A DNA stretch of 64,000 bases. Source: a virus. The stretch is taken from positions 1 to 64,000 of the IMG/VR virus record IMGVR_UViG_3300012936_003649; one strand, 5' to 3'. The first letter of the stretch is position 1; every line of letters starts with the position of its first letter. The notes beneath the pieces were generated by a model. The model ran no database searches and had not been told where the DNA came from. It worked only from the letters and a program-made list of their open reading frames with translations. This document shows positions 63,796 through 64,000 of this stretch, piece after piece. The position numbers and the translations under genes are program-made.

Positions 63796-64000
63796 GGCCT
63801 TATTTTCAATATGTAGAAGGTATAAATTTTACCCAAGAAACTCGAAAAAAACTTGCAGAAAATATTTTATCGAATGCAGAAGATTATATTAGAAGTGCTA
63901 ATTATAGGCACAACAAATATGGAAAATATGATTGGAATTGGTTCTGTCCTAGAGAACTTATGCCTACTGAACTTATGGACGAAGTAGGAAAACGTTTCAA
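63792..64000 (+). CDS. Hypothetical protein, partial (runs off window)
   Basis: ATG at 63792 in an ATGA overlap with the adenylate-forming gene. 69 codons are visible, beginning MRPYFQYVEGINFTQETRKK and rich in Tyr, Asn and Lys. No domain can be named from this fragment. It continues the overlapping operon past the right edge. Confidence 0.6.
   Translation, partial: MRPYFQYVEGINFTQETRKKLAENILSNAEDYIRSANYRHNKYGKYDWNWFCPRELMPTELMDEVGKRF

Noticed and set aside
1-64000. tRNA genes, integrase or insertion sequences
   Set aside because: The gaps between genes are all under 100 bases and none shows a cloverleaf; no recombinase or transposase motif was seen in any product. A covariance-model search was not possible here.

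Overview
The window is a stretch of a tailed-phage genome, most likely a T4-like marine myovirus. The evidence is a baseplate block in T4-like order (gp25-like, gp6-like, then a giant structural protein), a short-tail-fibre protein with a collar domain, late-promoter-like TATAAATA boxes, strong AT bias, almost no intergenic space and marine-phage-type accessory genes. The host cannot be named from this sequence. A lipobox protein and near-perfect sigma70-type promoters point to a Gram-negative bacterium, and the base composition fits phages of SAR11 or picocyanobacteria. No photosynthesis gene is seen.

Layout. (1) 1-26957: virion genes, comprising baseplate wedge gp25-like and gp6-like proteins, a 4953-residue structural protein, a small tail protein, three tail-fibre paralogues sharing one N-terminal domain, and a pair of adhesin-like paralogues. 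Four gaps here carry late-type boxes. (2) 27009-34099: a seven-gene overlapping operon behind a sigma70-type promoter with a 19-bp palindrome on its -10. It holds two glycosyltransferase-like proteins, a 1127-residue fusion (two GT-like modules, twelve 23-residue repeats, a methyltransferase-like end) and the first radical SAM enzyme. (3) 34100-35233, minus strand: a lipoprotein resembling alginate-lyase-type toroid enzymes, with its own promoter. (4) 35330-54690: eighteen overlapping genes, mostly radical SAM/SPASM enzymes, plus nitroreductase-like, 2OG-oxygenase-like and SGNH-like proteins. (5) 54687-55851: a consensus promoter and another radical SAM/SPASM gene. (6) 55829-56617, minus strand: a third nitroreductase-like gene. 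(7) 56673 to the end: an unbroken overlapping operon of 2OG oxygenases, a GNAT-like protein, a DUF6356-like membrane protein, a class IV aminotransferase, a methyltransferase, a B12-type radical SAM enzyme, a GMP-reductase-like enzyme and a minimal adenylate-forming enzyme.

The striking content is fourteen radical SAM enzymes in about 29 kb. Nine are tandem paralogues with the auxiliary Cys-rich (SPASM/twitch) domain at the N terminus and a shared C-terminal tail motif. With the flavin-oxidoreductase-like, 2OG oxygenase, methyl-, amino-, acyl/adenylyl- and glycosyl-transferase-like genes, this looks like a phage-borne biosynthetic or macromolecule-modifying pathway. Its product cannot be read from the sequence. 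Two out-of-frame small membrane-protein ORFs (30892-31011 and 54749-55039), each with a good ribosome binding site and each in a patch of raised GC, look like genuine nested genes.

No tRNA, rRNA, CRISPR array, insertion sequence, integrase or clear intrinsic terminator was recognised. No gap between genes exceeds 100 bases. Reading frames beyond those listed look like shadows.
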